DNA of 47,504 nucleotides from Sulfuricurvum sp. (GTDB lineage Bacteria; Campylobacterota; Campylobacteria; Campylobacterales; Sulfurimonadaceae): NCBI GenBank assembly GCA_024762585.1, contig JANTHE010000002.1, positions 1 to 47,504 of the forward strand, read 5' to 3'. Shown piece by piece: positions 16,548 to 25,280 of this stretch (position 1 is its first letter; each line of letters starts with the position of its first letter). The notes under the pieces were generated by a model. It saw only the letters and a program-made list of their open reading frames with translations, ran no database searches and was not told where the DNA came from. The position numbers and the translations under genes were made by a program.

Positions 16548-17405
16548 TCAAGAAGTCAGGAGATCGGTGTGCTGGCCGTCAATGGATTTTGAGCCGTTGT
16601 CCGCAGTAAATGTTTTCTCATGATGGGCTTCGATTTCAACACGTTTTTTAAACAGTGTATGCGTCAGTACAATGACATTGAATACCGGTGTGATATATGC
16701 CGCAAAAGGAATGAGCGCGACAACATAAAGAGTGAACGTTGTCATACGCAAGGTGCCGCCGTGATACGCCATGATCAACTTGAAATGCTCTTTGGTCGTC
16801 GTTTCGGAAGAGACATCAAGCAAATAGAGCTTATGGAAAAGATAATAAAATGGAAGGTTGAATGCGACAAGATTAAGCAGGGGAACGAAATACAGTGGCG
16901 TTAGGAGTAAAAATAGTAAAAACATGACAATAACATGTTTTGTTGTTGCCAGTAAAATATCGAAGATAGAACCATGATGCTCAAGCGGGAGTTGACTGTA
17001 GTGCCGCCGATGTATCTCTTTGACAATATATGGAGTCAAAAAGCCTATGATAATGAGCGCGATAAACATAGCGAATATAAAGGTAATAATCCCACCGACG
17101 GTAAACACAATGAAGCTGACCAGCCAGGAGGTGACGGTATGTTCCATCAGAAAACGCAACACGGCTGAACCGCCTTCAACCGTAGTGAGGTTATGCTCTT
17201 CTTTTATAATGCCGTTTTCGACAGAGCGTTGTTGCTGTTCGATCTGAAGCGTGCTCTGCTGCAACGCATTAAGTCCTGCTCCCGCCGCGCCGAAAAAGAA
17301 GATATACATCACGACAATGGTTCCCACGAACGGAATAAGGGCAAATTGCAGCATCTTTTTGCTAAAAAAATCCTTGACGCTGATACTCCAGACATTTTGA
17401 TTCAT
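16548..17405 (-). CDS. EI24/CysZ-like inner-membrane protein
   Basis: A 285-residue membrane protein with an N-terminal hydrophobic segment (LIPFVGTIVVMYIFFFG) and a polar loop of about 60 residues. Several long helices follow (SWLVSFIVFTVGGIITFIFAMF, VIVMFLLFLLLTPLYFVPLLNLVAFNLPFYYLF, TLYVVALIPFAAYITPVFNVIVL). The pattern and the LNLVAFNLPFYY segment fit the EI24 domain family (COG2981), which includes the sulfate transporter CysZ; Campylobacterota members are uncharacterised. The start overlaps the stop of the preceding YtfJ-like gene by four bases (ATGA), so both are on one transcript. Sulfate transport is possible but unproved. Confidence 0.72.
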   Translation of the reverse strand: MNQNVWSISVKDFFSKKMLQFALIPFVGTIVVMYIFFFGAAGAGLNALQQSTLQIEQQQRSVENGIIKEEHNLTTVEGGSAVLRFLMEHTVTSWLVSFIVFTVGGIITFIFAMFIALIIIGFLTPYIVKEIHRRHYSQLPLEHHGSIFDILLATTKHVIVMFLLFLLLTPLYFVPLLNLVAFNLPFYYLFHKLYLLDVSSETTTKEHFKLIMAYHGGTLRMTTFTLYVVALIPFAAYITPVFNVIVLTHTLFKKRVEIEAHHEKTFTADNGSKSIDGQHTDLLTS

Positions 17406-17911
17406 AAGTGTTCCTTGATCAGAGCAATGATCTTACTAAATTCAGATTTTGGTATTTTTCCTTCATGGATATAGAGCACTCTCCCGTGCCTGTCTGTTAT
17501 GATGATGTCAGAACTGTCATCGGCAATTCCCCACGCTTTAATACCCTTTTTATTCATGTCTTTAACATAGAGTGTATGCGGGTACTTCTTTTGCTTTTTT
17601 TTCAATGCCGATTCCAGTGCAAAATTTGGCAGCCATGTAGCATCCATATTGATTATGGCAACGGACGCGAACTGACTGCGATCAAATTTTTCGGCTTTCA
17701 GCGCTTCGGAGAAGGCTTCGTTGAGCTCTTTTTCATCCGGGTCGACATAAAAGATAACATGCACCTTGTCTTTGAGCACATTGCTGTTGAATTGAGTGCC
17801 GTCAATTTTACTTCCTTCGTCTCCTTTTAGCGACAGGTCTGGAAGCATCTGACCAGGTGTCAGTGCAAACAGCGAAAGCGAAAAGATTAGCATGATCAGA
17901 ATGCGTGCCAT
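17402..17911 (-). CDS. YtfJ-family thioredoxin-fold periplasmic protein
   Basis: A 169-residue protein with a short signal peptide (MARILIMLIFSLSLFALTPG). The thioredoxin-like domain shows GQMLPDLSLKGDEG, KVHVIFYVDPDEKELNE, FASVAIINMDATWLPNFALESALKKKQKKYP and ITDRHGRVLYIHEGKIPKSE. These match the YtfJ/PF09695 family, which keeps the thioredoxin fold but has no CXXC active site; none is present here. Function is unknown. Upstream bases 17912-18010 hold only an AT-rich stretch that could serve as promoter. The gene overlaps the EI24-like gene by ATGA. Confidence 0.75.
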   Translation of the reverse strand: MARILIMLIFSLSLFALTPGQMLPDLSLKGDEGSKIDGTQFNSNVLKDKVHVIFYVDPDEKELNEAFSEALKAEKFDRSQFASVAIINMDATWLPNFALESALKKKQKKYPHTLYVKDMNKKGIKAWGIADDSSDIIITDRHGRVLYIHEGKIPKSEFSKIIALIKEHL

Positions 17912-18010
17912 AACACAACTCCATTTTTAATTGGATTGTAACACACATTGCACTTAGAAACGCGCAGAATCTTCTGGGAAAAATATATTGGCAAAGTAAC
18001 AAGGCGATTA

Positions 18011-18976
18011 TTACAATTTACTCCATAACTTCTCGTTGAGTTTGAGTTCCTCGACAACGCCTATGGAGGATCGCAGTGTGCGGATGTAACTCATGGCCTG
18101 CTCTATTGAGAGCAGCGAGCTGAAGACGGTTGGCTCGAAGAGGTCTTTGTCGTAATCGATGGCGATCATGACTTTTTCGCCGTTGAAAGAGACGTAGATC
18201 TTGCTGCCGGTTTCTTTTTTGAGTTTAAGTATTCTCTGCATCATGGTGTGTGTGAGGATGTAGTGCGCTTCAATCTGATCACTCCCGTAGACAACAAAGC
18301 TTTTTTCAAATGCGGGGTCGTCCATTTTGACAAGCTGGTCTTTTGAAAAGTTTTTCGATTGGAGCATGTTGCCGATATATGAACCAAAGAGGTTCTCGGC
18401 CAGATCGGGCAGTACTAACGTACGCCCTTTGAAGTGCTTATTGAAGTCGGCGACAATGTAGAGGCCTTTGAAAATGGTGCTCCACTGCTCACGCCCTTTT
18501 GAATTCCGACTGCGGTGCTCGGCATGGATATCGGAAAATTGTACAGCAATATCGTCGATTTTCCCGCGTACGAGATCGTTGCCCCGGTATCGGTCGATGC
18601 GTTGGTCAAACAGATGGGAGAATTGAAACAGCGCCTGCGGCACCATCGCATCGGGAGCATAATGGAGCTCCTTTTCTATGGCGCCTATCAGGGGACGAAT
18701 GATCTGCTCTTTAAAACCGCTGCGATAATCACCGACCACCCAGCGGTAGCCGAAACCGCCGATCGCAGTCGCGCCGACACCCACCCAGATGTATGATTCG
18801 TTAAAGCAGCGACAGCTGGAATAAATAACAAGAATAATCGTAAGTGAAACTGCCCCGAGTACACCAAATAGTATGATGACTTTTTTTTGGACACTTTTGC
18901 GCTCCTCTTCGAGTGATGCAAGCGAATCGTATAATTCGGTATAGTAGAAGTCAGTCAGTTCCGATACGCTTTTCAT
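18011..18976 (-). CDS. DUF3137 membrane protein, copy 1
   Basis: A 321-residue protein with a coiled N-terminus (SLASLEEERKSVQKK), two membrane helices (about 32-52 and 62-80, with a CRC motif between them) and a cytoplasmic C-terminal domain. The FKGRTLVLPDLAEN, KMDDPAFEKSFVVYGSD, HTMMQRILKL and SKIYVSFNGEKVMIAI segments are the usual core of DUF3137 (Galanin-like) proteins. It is the last gene of a LemA-DUF3137-DUF3137 operon, a widespread pairing of unknown function proposed to act in the envelope. The start overlaps the upstream paralogue's stop by ATGA. Confidence 0.8.
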   Translation of the reverse strand: MKSVSELTDFYYTELYDSLASLEEERKSVQKKVIILFGVLGAVSLTIILVIYSSCRCFNESYIWVGVGATAIGGFGYRWVVGDYRSGFKEQIIRPLIGAIEKELHYAPDAMVPQALFQFSHLFDQRIDRYRGNDLVRGKIDDIAVQFSDIHAEHRSRNSKGREQWSTIFKGLYIVADFNKHFKGRTLVLPDLAENLFGSYIGNMLQSKNFSKDQLVKMDDPAFEKSFVVYGSDQIEAHYILTHTMMQRILKLKKETGSKIYVSFNGEKVMIAIDYDKDLFEPTVFSSLLSIEQAMSYIRTLRSSIGVVEELKLNEKLWSKL

Positions 18977-19998
18977 TGAGAGCAGTCTCCATCTAAAACA
19001 GTACCAATCAGGGATTCAAACCGTTGACTTAAACACAGATACTCCAAGAGGCCATTGCACCTGGATAGAGGACGAAAGAGAGGCAGTGTTCTGAAGTGGA
19101 GCGGAAAGGCAAAAAACAGATAGAGCCTGGCGCCGTGCAGGGCCACCATAAGCTGGTTTGGAAAATCCTGATGCAACTTCAGAAGCTCTTCTTTAATCTT
19201 CGTGTCAAGTAAGGCATCTGCAGCATGAGGATCATTGCCGTAGGTACGAAAAACGAGATCAAAAGCGGGATCGTTCGTTCTGATCAGATGATAGTGCTTA
19301 TCCGTGTCGGCTGCAACGGGGTTTAGGAGCAGTGAACTCTTGAATGGTTGAGGAAAATGTGCAGTCATTACAACTCCTTCAAAGGCAACAGATGAGTATG
19401 TTGCTTTCTCACAGGCGTATTCGTATGAAACACCGCGGGTAAGGCTGCCGATTTTATCGCTTCCCAGGATGGTACGGGGAATAAAGGGTGCTACCGATGC
19501 ATGCATGAAATGCGTTGGTGCCAGGGCAAGGGAAGGGGAGTACTGTGCGGCTGAGTTGCAGATGCCCAGTAGCGATCGCATTAGATTTTCACGAAATGTT
19601 GTTTGATATTTTTCTACATAAAAGTGTGTCAAGAAAAATCCGACAACCGGTCCCGTGCTGAGTAAAAAGAGGGCATTGGTTCTATCGACATCCAGCATAA
19701 GCACCAATAGAACAAACAAGGCCAGGGATAAAGAGAGTCTGAATGCTCTGGGAATCGGGGCGGAAAATATGACATATATCAGCAAGAGAAACACGCCTGA
19801 GAGCAGCAGCGCCATCATGAGTGACACTAGAGAGAGATGTGGGAGATAGAGATGTGTTGCGATGACTGCCATACCTATGCTCAGAAGAAAAATGAGCGAA
19901 GCGGAGAGTGCGTACCGTATCCGAACCGTTTCGGCAGCGGCAAGTGCCCGCCTCATCGCAGGATTTTGCGCAGAACTTTCAGCAGCGGGGGACATCAT
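18973..19998 (-). CDS. DUF3137-like membrane protein, copy 2
   Basis: A 341-residue protein with about four hydrophobic helices (29-49, 55-80, 84-102, 108-127). Its soluble domain aligns by eye with the next gene: NDPAFDLVFRTYGND against DDPAFEKSFVVYGSD, then TKIKEELLKLHQ against TMMQRILKLKKE and LMVALHGARLYLFFAF against IYVSFNGEKVMIAI. It is therefore a divergent tandem paralogue of the neighbouring DUF3137 gene with extra membrane helices. It overlaps both neighbours by ATGA junctions, so the LemA and two DUF3137 proteins are likely made together and may form a complex. Confidence 0.7.
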   Translation of the reverse strand: MMSPAAESSAQNPAMRRALAAAETVRIRYALSASLIFLLSIGMAVIATHLYLPHLSLVSLMMALLLSGVFLLLIYVIFSAPIPRAFRLSLSLALFVLLVLMLDVDRTNALFLLSTGPVVGFFLTHFYVEKYQTTFRENLMRSLLGICNSAAQYSPSLALAPTHFMHASVAPFIPRTILGSDKIGSLTRGVSYEYACEKATYSSVAFEGVVMTAHFPQPFKSSLLLNPVAADTDKHYHLIRTNDPAFDLVFRTYGNDPHAADALLDTKIKEELLKLHQDFPNQLMVALHGARLYLFFAFPLHFRTLPLFRPLSRCNGLLEYLCLSQRFESLIGTVLDGDCSQ

Positions 19999-20552
19999 TT
20001 TTGTTTGAAGAGCTCACTCACATTTACATTCTTGCGTTCTCCCTCTGTGATTTCGAAGACCTGCTTGCGGGTATAGTGCATCATGTTTGCAAGAAAATTG
20101 GTCGGAATCATTTCGATGGCATTGTTGTAGTCAGTCACGGCCTGGTTATAGGCACGCCGAGCCGCCGCGATCTGCGCTTCGACCTCGGAAAGGGTGCGCT
20201 GCAGGTGAATGATGTTTTCATTCGCTTTGAGCTCGGGGTAGTTTTCTACAGCGACCATGATGCTGCCAAGTGCCGAAGAGATCTGTTTGTCCAGTTTGAT
20301 CGTCTGTTCGTCAGAAATTCCCGGCTGCAATGCCTGAGCACGCAGTTGGGTCACTTTTTCCAAAATAGCTTTTTCATGCTGCATATACTGTTGCACGGAA
20401 CTGACGAGGTTGGGGATGAGGTTGTAACGCTTCTTGAGTACCGCATCGACACCGGCAAAAATATTGTCAACCTGATTCTTTTTACCGATCAGGCTGTTGT
20501 ACATCAGCACGACAATAACGATAAGGACGGCAATGATGATAAGGGCTGTCAT
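19995..20552 (-). CDS. lemA: LemA family protein
   Basis: A 185-residue protein with one N-terminal membrane helix (ALIIIAVLIVIVVLMYN) followed by long helices typical of LemA: NQVDNIFAGVDAVLKKRYNLIPNLV, then AVENYPELKANENIIHLQ, and AARRAYNQAVTDYNNAIEMIPTNFLA. LemA proteins have an extracytoplasmic four-helix domain and are of unknown function. The start at 20552 has AGGAGTTAT directly upstream; an in-frame ATG at 20603 lacks this and would disrupt the N-terminal helix arrangement. It is the first gene of the operon with the two DUF3137 proteins. Confidence 0.92.
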   Translation of the reverse strand: MTALIIIAVLIVIVVLMYNSLIGKKNQVDNIFAGVDAVLKKRYNLIPNLVSSVQQYMQHEKAILEKVTQLRAQALQPGISDEQTIKLDKQISSALGSIMVAVENYPELKANENIIHLQRTLSEVEAQIAAARRAYNQAVTDYNNAIEMIPTNFLANMMHYTRKQVFEITEGERKNVNVSELFKQK

Positions 20553-20640
20553 AATAACTCCTGGGAGGGAACTGTGTAAACTATTGTACTGAATCTTCAT
20601 CATAAAGCAGGTAACATTTTCAAAAAGTGAGGGAAACGCG

Positions 20641-22275
20641 GTGAAATTTTTTTTTGTGAGTCAGTTGATACTGTTGTTCAGTCTATGCGTTTCGGCGGAG
20701 GCACTGCCTGATTTTGTGTATGACGGTGCGAAGAAAACACAGGAGCGAATGCAGAAATATGACCGAATGGTGATCACGCAGCAAACAGAAGAAGGCAGCA
20801 AGAAAACGGTACGTTTTGGTCAGGTATATGAAGCCTCCTACAGGCTGAGTGCTCCGCATGATTTCGAACACTACACGCACAGGCTTAAAGCCAATCTGCT
20901 AAAGCGTGCCGGTTATCAAAAAAACATTGCAGACCGACAGCGTTTTTTTCAGCTGGCACGCACGCCTGAACAGTGGATTTCCATTACGGTTTTTCGTGAC
21001 CATTATGTTGTACGCTATTTTCGTCAATCCTCCTACCCGGATACTGTCTCCTTCGATACATCCAGGCCTTACGCCTACAGTGAGCGGCTTAAAAAACTGG
21101 GTTGGACCGTACCTCCGAATACCTATATTCCGCATATACGCGCGTTTGAAATCGAGAAGGCACTCTATACGCGAAAAGGAGCGTACCAGTTTACGACCCA
21201 GGAATCTAATCACAGTGTCGAGGGGGAGGTCTGGAAAATAAAATATGCATGGCGTGGGCAACAGAGAGATGAGGTGCGGCGCTATGCGATTCTGCATCAG
21301 TTTCGAGATCTGGTTACATTGCGCGGAGCGGAAATCCTGTTCGAAGATGCCACCCATATCGTTTTTCGTACCGTGCGAAGCGGTGAAAACATTTGGGGTT
21401 TATTTGGAGGAAATGATTTCTCAGTGTCACTTGTCCTTGTTCAGGCATCTTCTCGGCCTGCACAAAAGATACTGAATGCTTCGGCTCTGAAACACGCGCT
21501 CGATACCAGTGGCCGAGTGACACTCAAAGGGATCTATTTTGACACCGGGAAGTCTATACTGAAACCTGCGTCTCAAGCGGCACTGAAGGCGGCCTCCTTG
21601 CTGCTGCACCGCTACCCTGCACTGAAGCTCTCTATTGAAGGACACACGGACAATACGGGGAATGCCCATGAAAACCTCGCACTTTCACAGGCGCGGGCCG
21701 AGGCGGTCAAAGTCGCCTTGGTACAATTGGGTGTTGATCCGGTGCGACTCTCTGCGACCGGGTTCGGCGATACGAAACCAGTGGCATCAAATGATACCGA
21801 AAGCGGCAGAGCCGCCAATCGCAGGGTCGAACTGCATCGGCAGGGCAATGTCGGGCAGATCCGCAGCATTGATGCCTTCTTTTTCAAACCCGAGGGGGAT
21901 GCAAAAATTGCCCAACAGCGTACCGAGGCCCATGACTCATTTGACCTTAATGCCACCCGCAATAAATCAATGCGCATCAGAGGCCGGTCTGCCGCTGTTC
22001 GGTACATACTGATTGAAAACGGAAGGCGTGCCCGTTCCGTATCGGCATATGAGATTTTTGAAAATGTGCAGTCGAATCTGTCGGCGCTTGGTGGAAAAAT
22101 TCTTGAACAGACAGACGAATCCATGCAGTTCCTGATTCCAAAAGGAGATGGGGAGAACGATGTTTACGGTAAAATCGATGCATCGATGGGGGCCTATCGG
22201 GTTTACACAATCGCAGCGGAAAATGTAGAAATCATTGCAGATAAGAACAGTACAAAGAAAGCGGTGATAAAATAA
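20641..22275 (+). CDS. OmpA-domain envelope protein with flanking unknown domains
   Basis: A 544-residue exported protein starting at GTG 20641 (GAGGG upstream) with a signal peptide ending near Ala20-Ala22. Residues about 25-285 are an unrecognised domain. A C-terminal-type OmpA peptidoglycan-binding domain follows at about 290-395 (GIYFDTGKSILKP, IEGHTDNTG, LSQARAEAV, NRRVEL; the Asp and Arg that grip diaminopimelate are present). Unusually it does not end there: about 145 residues follow (SIDAFFFKPEGDA, VRYILIENGRRARS, DVYGKIDASMGAYRVYTI) that look like a repeat of the N-terminal module type. It probably anchors an outer-membrane or periplasmic complex to the wall. The next gene, also exported, starts 25 bases on. 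Confidence 0.78.
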   Translation: MKFFFVSQLILLFSLCVSAEALPDFVYDGAKKTQERMQKYDRMVITQQTEEGSKKTVRFGQVYEASYRLSAPHDFEHYTHRLKANLLKRAGYQKNIADRQRFFQLARTPEQWISITVFRDHYVVRYFRQSSYPDTVSFDTSRPYAYSERLKKLGWTVPPNTYIPHIRAFEIEKALYTRKGAYQFTTQESNHSVEGEVWKIKYAWRGQQRDEVRRYAILHQFRDLVTLRGAEILFEDATHIVFRTVRSGENIWGLFGGNDFSVSLVLVQASSRPAQKILNASALKHALDTSGRVTLKGIYFDTGKSILKPASQAALKAASLLLHRYPALKLSIEGHTDNTGNAHENLALSQARAEAVKVALVQLGVDPVRLSATGFGDTKPVASNDTESGRAANRRVELHRQGNVGQIRSIDAFFFKPEGDAKIAQQRTEAHDSFDLNATRNKSMRIRGRSAAVRYILIENGRRARSVSAYEIFENVQSNLSALGGKILEQTDESMQFLIPKGDGENDVYGKIDASMGAYRVYTIAAENVEIIADKNSTKKAVIK

Positions 22276-22300
22276 CTAAAATGTGTGAGAGGGTGTTTAT

Positions 22301-23632
22301 ATGAAAAAAGTTACAACGGCGATGATGGTGTTTTGTGCAGTGCTTTATGCGGACTATACGATGGTGTATGAGATGCATGACCCTGATAATCCAAAAGATG
22401 TGATGACTTCGACCTTTCGCTATAAGGATGCCCGGCACGGCAGGATCGATATGAAGATGGCCGGGAAGTCTGAGTCCAGTACACTCCTTGTCAGCGGGAA
22501 AAAAGCTTATATGATCACGCATGAAGATGGTGAAACGAATGTTGTCGATATGGATGAGATGATGAAAATGGCTTCCATGTTTGGCGGGGGTATGTCGCCC
22601 GAAGGGCAGGCGACGCATTCGAAAAAAAATGATACAGCATCGTTTAAACGGACTGGTAAATATAAACGAGTCGCGGGTATCAAGGGTGAAATCTGGCAGA
22701 TTACCTATAAAGAAAAAGGCCATACCAAGAGCGAAGAGATCGTCATGACAGATGACAGCGATTACATTGAAGCGATGCAGGCTTACGGAAACGTCGTAAA
22801 GAGAATGGCTGCCGGCGGAGGCGCGGTCATGTCAATGGATGATTTTTACATGACGCACGATGGATATGCTCCTTTGGAAGTTGGAAAGGGAGAGATGCGA
22901 TTGAAATCATTTTCAGAGGGTGCTGTTAATGCTAAAATATTTGCACTGCCCAAGGATGTTTCAGTCGAAAAAAGTCCCTTTGGTTCCATGTTTGCTTCCG
23001 GCAGCAAGCAGGGTGAAACCAAGCGCAATGGCGGCATGGTAGAGGCCTGCTATACACAGGTATGCTGCGGATCAACACAAGGAGATGCGGAGGTGATCTC
23101 TAAAATGGCATCGGCATCGGCGTTGGGGTACAAGCTTGACGGCACTGCAAAGTGTGATGCACTTGGACTTGGTGCAATGTTCGGAGTGGATTCGGTCGAA
23201 GGAGCGTTGTATGCAAAAGGCAAAAATACTGTGACCGTGACGCTGGAGATGAACGCCAAAGACAAAGGCAATGTGCTCAAAACAAAAGAACAACAGGGCG
23301 GTCCGGCAAGGGTAGAAACCTATAAAACCGGTTTTATTGGAGATTACAAATACCATTATGGTGTACTGCAGCCTATGAACGTTCAGGAACTCGACGTAGT
23401 GATCGACAATCATACGATTGTCTCCTTTTCACATCTGGTCAGTGAGGGTAAAGTTCCTTTGGTCAAGTTCGCTAAGGAATCGATAGACTTTGACGCATAT
23501 AAGCCTAAAAAAGCGAGTAAAAGCGCAGAAAAATCGAATACAAAAAAGAAAAATGAGAACACGGCAGATCAAACCGAAGCGATCAATAAGGGGGTTGATG
23601 AGGCTGTCGAGATGTTTAAAAGCCTTTTCTGA
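22301..23632 (+). CDS. Exported protein of unknown function
   Basis: A 443-residue protein with a signal peptide (MKKVTTAMMVFCAVLYA) and a good ribosome site (GAGAGGGTG). Residues 20-215 form a beta-rich, methionine-rich domain (DYTMVYEMHDPDN, TLLVSGKKAYMITHEDGETNVVDMDEMMKM), weakly reminiscent of DUF4412. A second region contains four cysteines (ACYTQVCCG and TAKCDALG). A Lys/Ser/Asn-rich tail contains the KKASKSAEKSNTKKKNEN tract. I do not recognise the family. It lies between an OmpA-domain gene and acylphosphatase on the same strand, and acyP begins 2 bases after its stop. An envelope role is inferred only from the signal peptide and neighbour. Confidence 0.7.
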   Translation: MKKVTTAMMVFCAVLYADYTMVYEMHDPDNPKDVMTSTFRYKDARHGRIDMKMAGKSESSTLLVSGKKAYMITHEDGETNVVDMDEMMKMASMFGGGMSPEGQATHSKKNDTASFKRTGKYKRVAGIKGEIWQITYKEKGHTKSEEIVMTDDSDYIEAMQAYGNVVKRMAAGGGAVMSMDDFYMTHDGYAPLEVGKGEMRLKSFSEGAVNAKIFALPKDVSVEKSPFGSMFASGSKQGETKRNGGMVEACYTQVCCGSTQGDAEVISKMASASALGYKLDGTAKCDALGLGAMFGVDSVEGALYAKGKNTVTVTLEMNAKDKGNVLKTKEQQGGPARVETYKTGFIGDYKYHYGVLQPMNVQELDVVIDNHTIVSFSHLVSEGKVPLVKFAKESIDFDAYKPKKASKSAEKSNTKKKNENTADQTEAINKGVDEAVEMFKSLF

Positions 23633-23633
23633 T

Positions 23634-23903
23634 ATGCCCAGCCGCCGTTACATTGTTCGAGGAAGAGTGCAGGGAGTCTGGTACCGGGCAACGCTGAAAG
23701 AGCATGCGTCAAAGGGAGGGTTTTCAGGCTATGTCCGAAATCTTTCAGACGGGAGTGTGGAAGCTGCGGTTACGTGTGAAGATGAACGCTGTTTCGATCG
23801 TTTCGAAGCTATGTTAAAAGAAGGTTCTCCGCTAAGCAGGGTGGAAGCGGTTGAATACGAACCGCTAAACGCTGTATTCGAGGATGGGTTTGAGATTCTT
23901 TGA
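23634..23903 (+). CDS. acyP: Acylphosphatase
   Basis: An 89-residue cytosolic enzyme hydrolysing acyl phosphates. The signature RGRVQGVWYRATLKEHA (residues 8-24) carries the phosphate-binding loop and catalytic Arg. GYVRNLSDGSVEA supplies the catalytic Asn, completing the expected active site. Length is normal for the family. The ATG at 23634 is 2 bases after the upstream stop codon; longer in-frame starts would run through the upstream gene in another frame and are rejected. Confidence 0.93.
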   Translation: MPSRRYIVRGRVQGVWYRATLKEHASKGGFSGYVRNLSDGSVEAAVTCEDERCFDRFEAMLKEGSPLSRVEAVEYEPLNAVFEDGFEIL

Positions 23904-23944
23904 ATAGCCTATGATTATTTTGCTGCATTGCTTTAAACAATAAA

Positions 23945-23972
23945 TGAGGGGCCATTGACATTCCCCTTCTTT
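23945..23972 (+). terminator. Candidate terminator after acyP
   Basis: GAGGGG at 23946-23951 can pair with CCCCTT at 23963-23968 across an 11-base loop, followed by the T-rich CTTTC. It sits between two convergent genes and may serve both strands. The T-tract is poor. Confidence 0.4.
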
Positions 23973-23996
23973 CAATTCAAATGAACCCACAACTTT

Positions 23997-25280
23997 TCAA
24001 ATAAACGCAAACACCAGATCGGGAAACAGAATAACGATTCCAATGCTTAACAACTGTAGCAATATAAACGGAATAATTCCTTTGTAGATTTGAATCGTAG
24101 TCACCGAACTCCCCGCAGCACCTTTAAGAAAAAAAAGCGCCAGGCCAAACGGTGGGGTCAGGAAGGACGCCTGCAGGTTAAGCGCGATGAGTACGGCGAA
24201 CCAGATGGGATCAATCCCAAAAGCATTCATAACCGGTACGAGAATGGGGACGACAATAAACGAAATTTCAATAAAGTCGATGAAGAACCCGAGAATGAAA
24301 ATGGCCAGCATCGCGACGCCGATAAAGACCCATACATTTCCGATATCGTGACTGAAAAAATCAAGGACGATATCGCTGCCGCCCAGCTCGTTAAATACGA
24401 GACTGAAGGCCGTTGCTCCTATGAGGATCATGAAAATCATCCCGCTCAGTTTTACCGTCTCTGTCAGTGCGTAATTTACCATGCCAAAGCTTAGTGTCCG
24501 ATTCATAGCTGCCAGCAGCAGCGCACCGACAACACCAAAAGCCGCGGACTCCGTTGGGGAGGCGATGCCCGTAAAGATGGAGCCGAGTACAGCAACCATC
24601 AGTAATAGCGGCGGGGCAATTGCGGCAGCCGCACCCAGGAAACCGATATCTCCCTGTCGTACGGCTGACGGTGCTGCTTCGGGTCTGCGCCAGGCATAGA
24701 TCAGTATGTAGACAATATAAAGACCGACCAATGCCAGTCCAGGCAGTACCGCCCCCATGAACAGCTCCCCGACACTGACGTTCATGACGTCACCGAGTAT
24801 GATGAGTATGATTGAAGGAGGGATGATTTGTCCCAAAGTTCCGCTGGCGGCAACCGTGCCTGAAGCCAATCCCTTGTCGTACCCGGCATTGAGCATCAAG
24901 GGCAGTGCAATAATACTCATCATCACCACCGAAGCACTGACGATTCCGGTTGAGGCAGCGAGGATAGCCCCTACCAGTACGACGCTGATCGCGAGTCCCC
25001 CGCGAACGCTGCCAAACAGTGCACTCATCGTCTCCAGCAGTTTTTCTGCCATATTCGACTTCTCCAGTACCAGGCCCATGGCAATAAACAGCGGTACCGC
25101 CATTAGCGTCGTATTGCCCATAATACCAAAGATGCGAAACGGCAGCAAGCTGAAGACCTGCATCCCAAGTTCGGGAACCAGAAGAGCAAAAAACAAAGCG
25201 ACACCGCCGAAGACAAACGCTACCGGTACACCCAGCAGCAAAAAAAGCAGAGCCAGAAGAAACATGCCAAGCGCGATCAT
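23997..25280 (-). CDS. dctM: TRAP transporter large permease (DctM)
   Basis: A 427-residue membrane protein with about twelve helices: MFLLALLFLLLGVPVAFVFGG, NTTLMAVPLFIAMGLVLEKSNMAE, LFGSVRGGLAISVVLVGAIL, AASGTLGQIIPPSIILIILGD, and a C-terminal NLQASFLTPPFGLALFFLKG. These are standard DctM signatures (GxxxxxxPPSxxxI and TPPFG). It forms the ion-coupled translocation channel with DctQ. It overlaps dctQ by an ATGA junction. No periplasmic solute-binding DctP gene is in the window, so the substrate is unknown and the binding protein must be encoded elsewhere. Confidence 0.93.
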   Translation of the reverse strand: MIALGMFLLALLFLLLGVPVAFVFGGVALFFALLVPELGMQVFSLLPFRIFGIMGNTTLMAVPLFIAMGLVLEKSNMAEKLLETMSALFGSVRGGLAISVVLVGAILAASTGIVSASVVMMSIIALPLMLNAGYDKGLASGTVAASGTLGQIIPPSIILIILGDVMNVSVGELFMGAVLPGLALVGLYIVYILIYAWRRPEAAPSAVRQGDIGFLGAAAAIAPPLLLMVAVLGSIFTGIASPTESAAFGVVGALLLAAMNRTLSFGMVNYALTETVKLSGMIFMILIGATAFSLVFNELGGSDIVLDFFSHDIGNVWVFIGVAMLAIFILGFFIDFIEISFIVVPILVPVMNAFGIDPIWFAVLIALNLQASFLTPPFGLALFFLKGAAGSSVTTIQIYKGIIPFILLQLLSIGIVILFPDLVFAFI

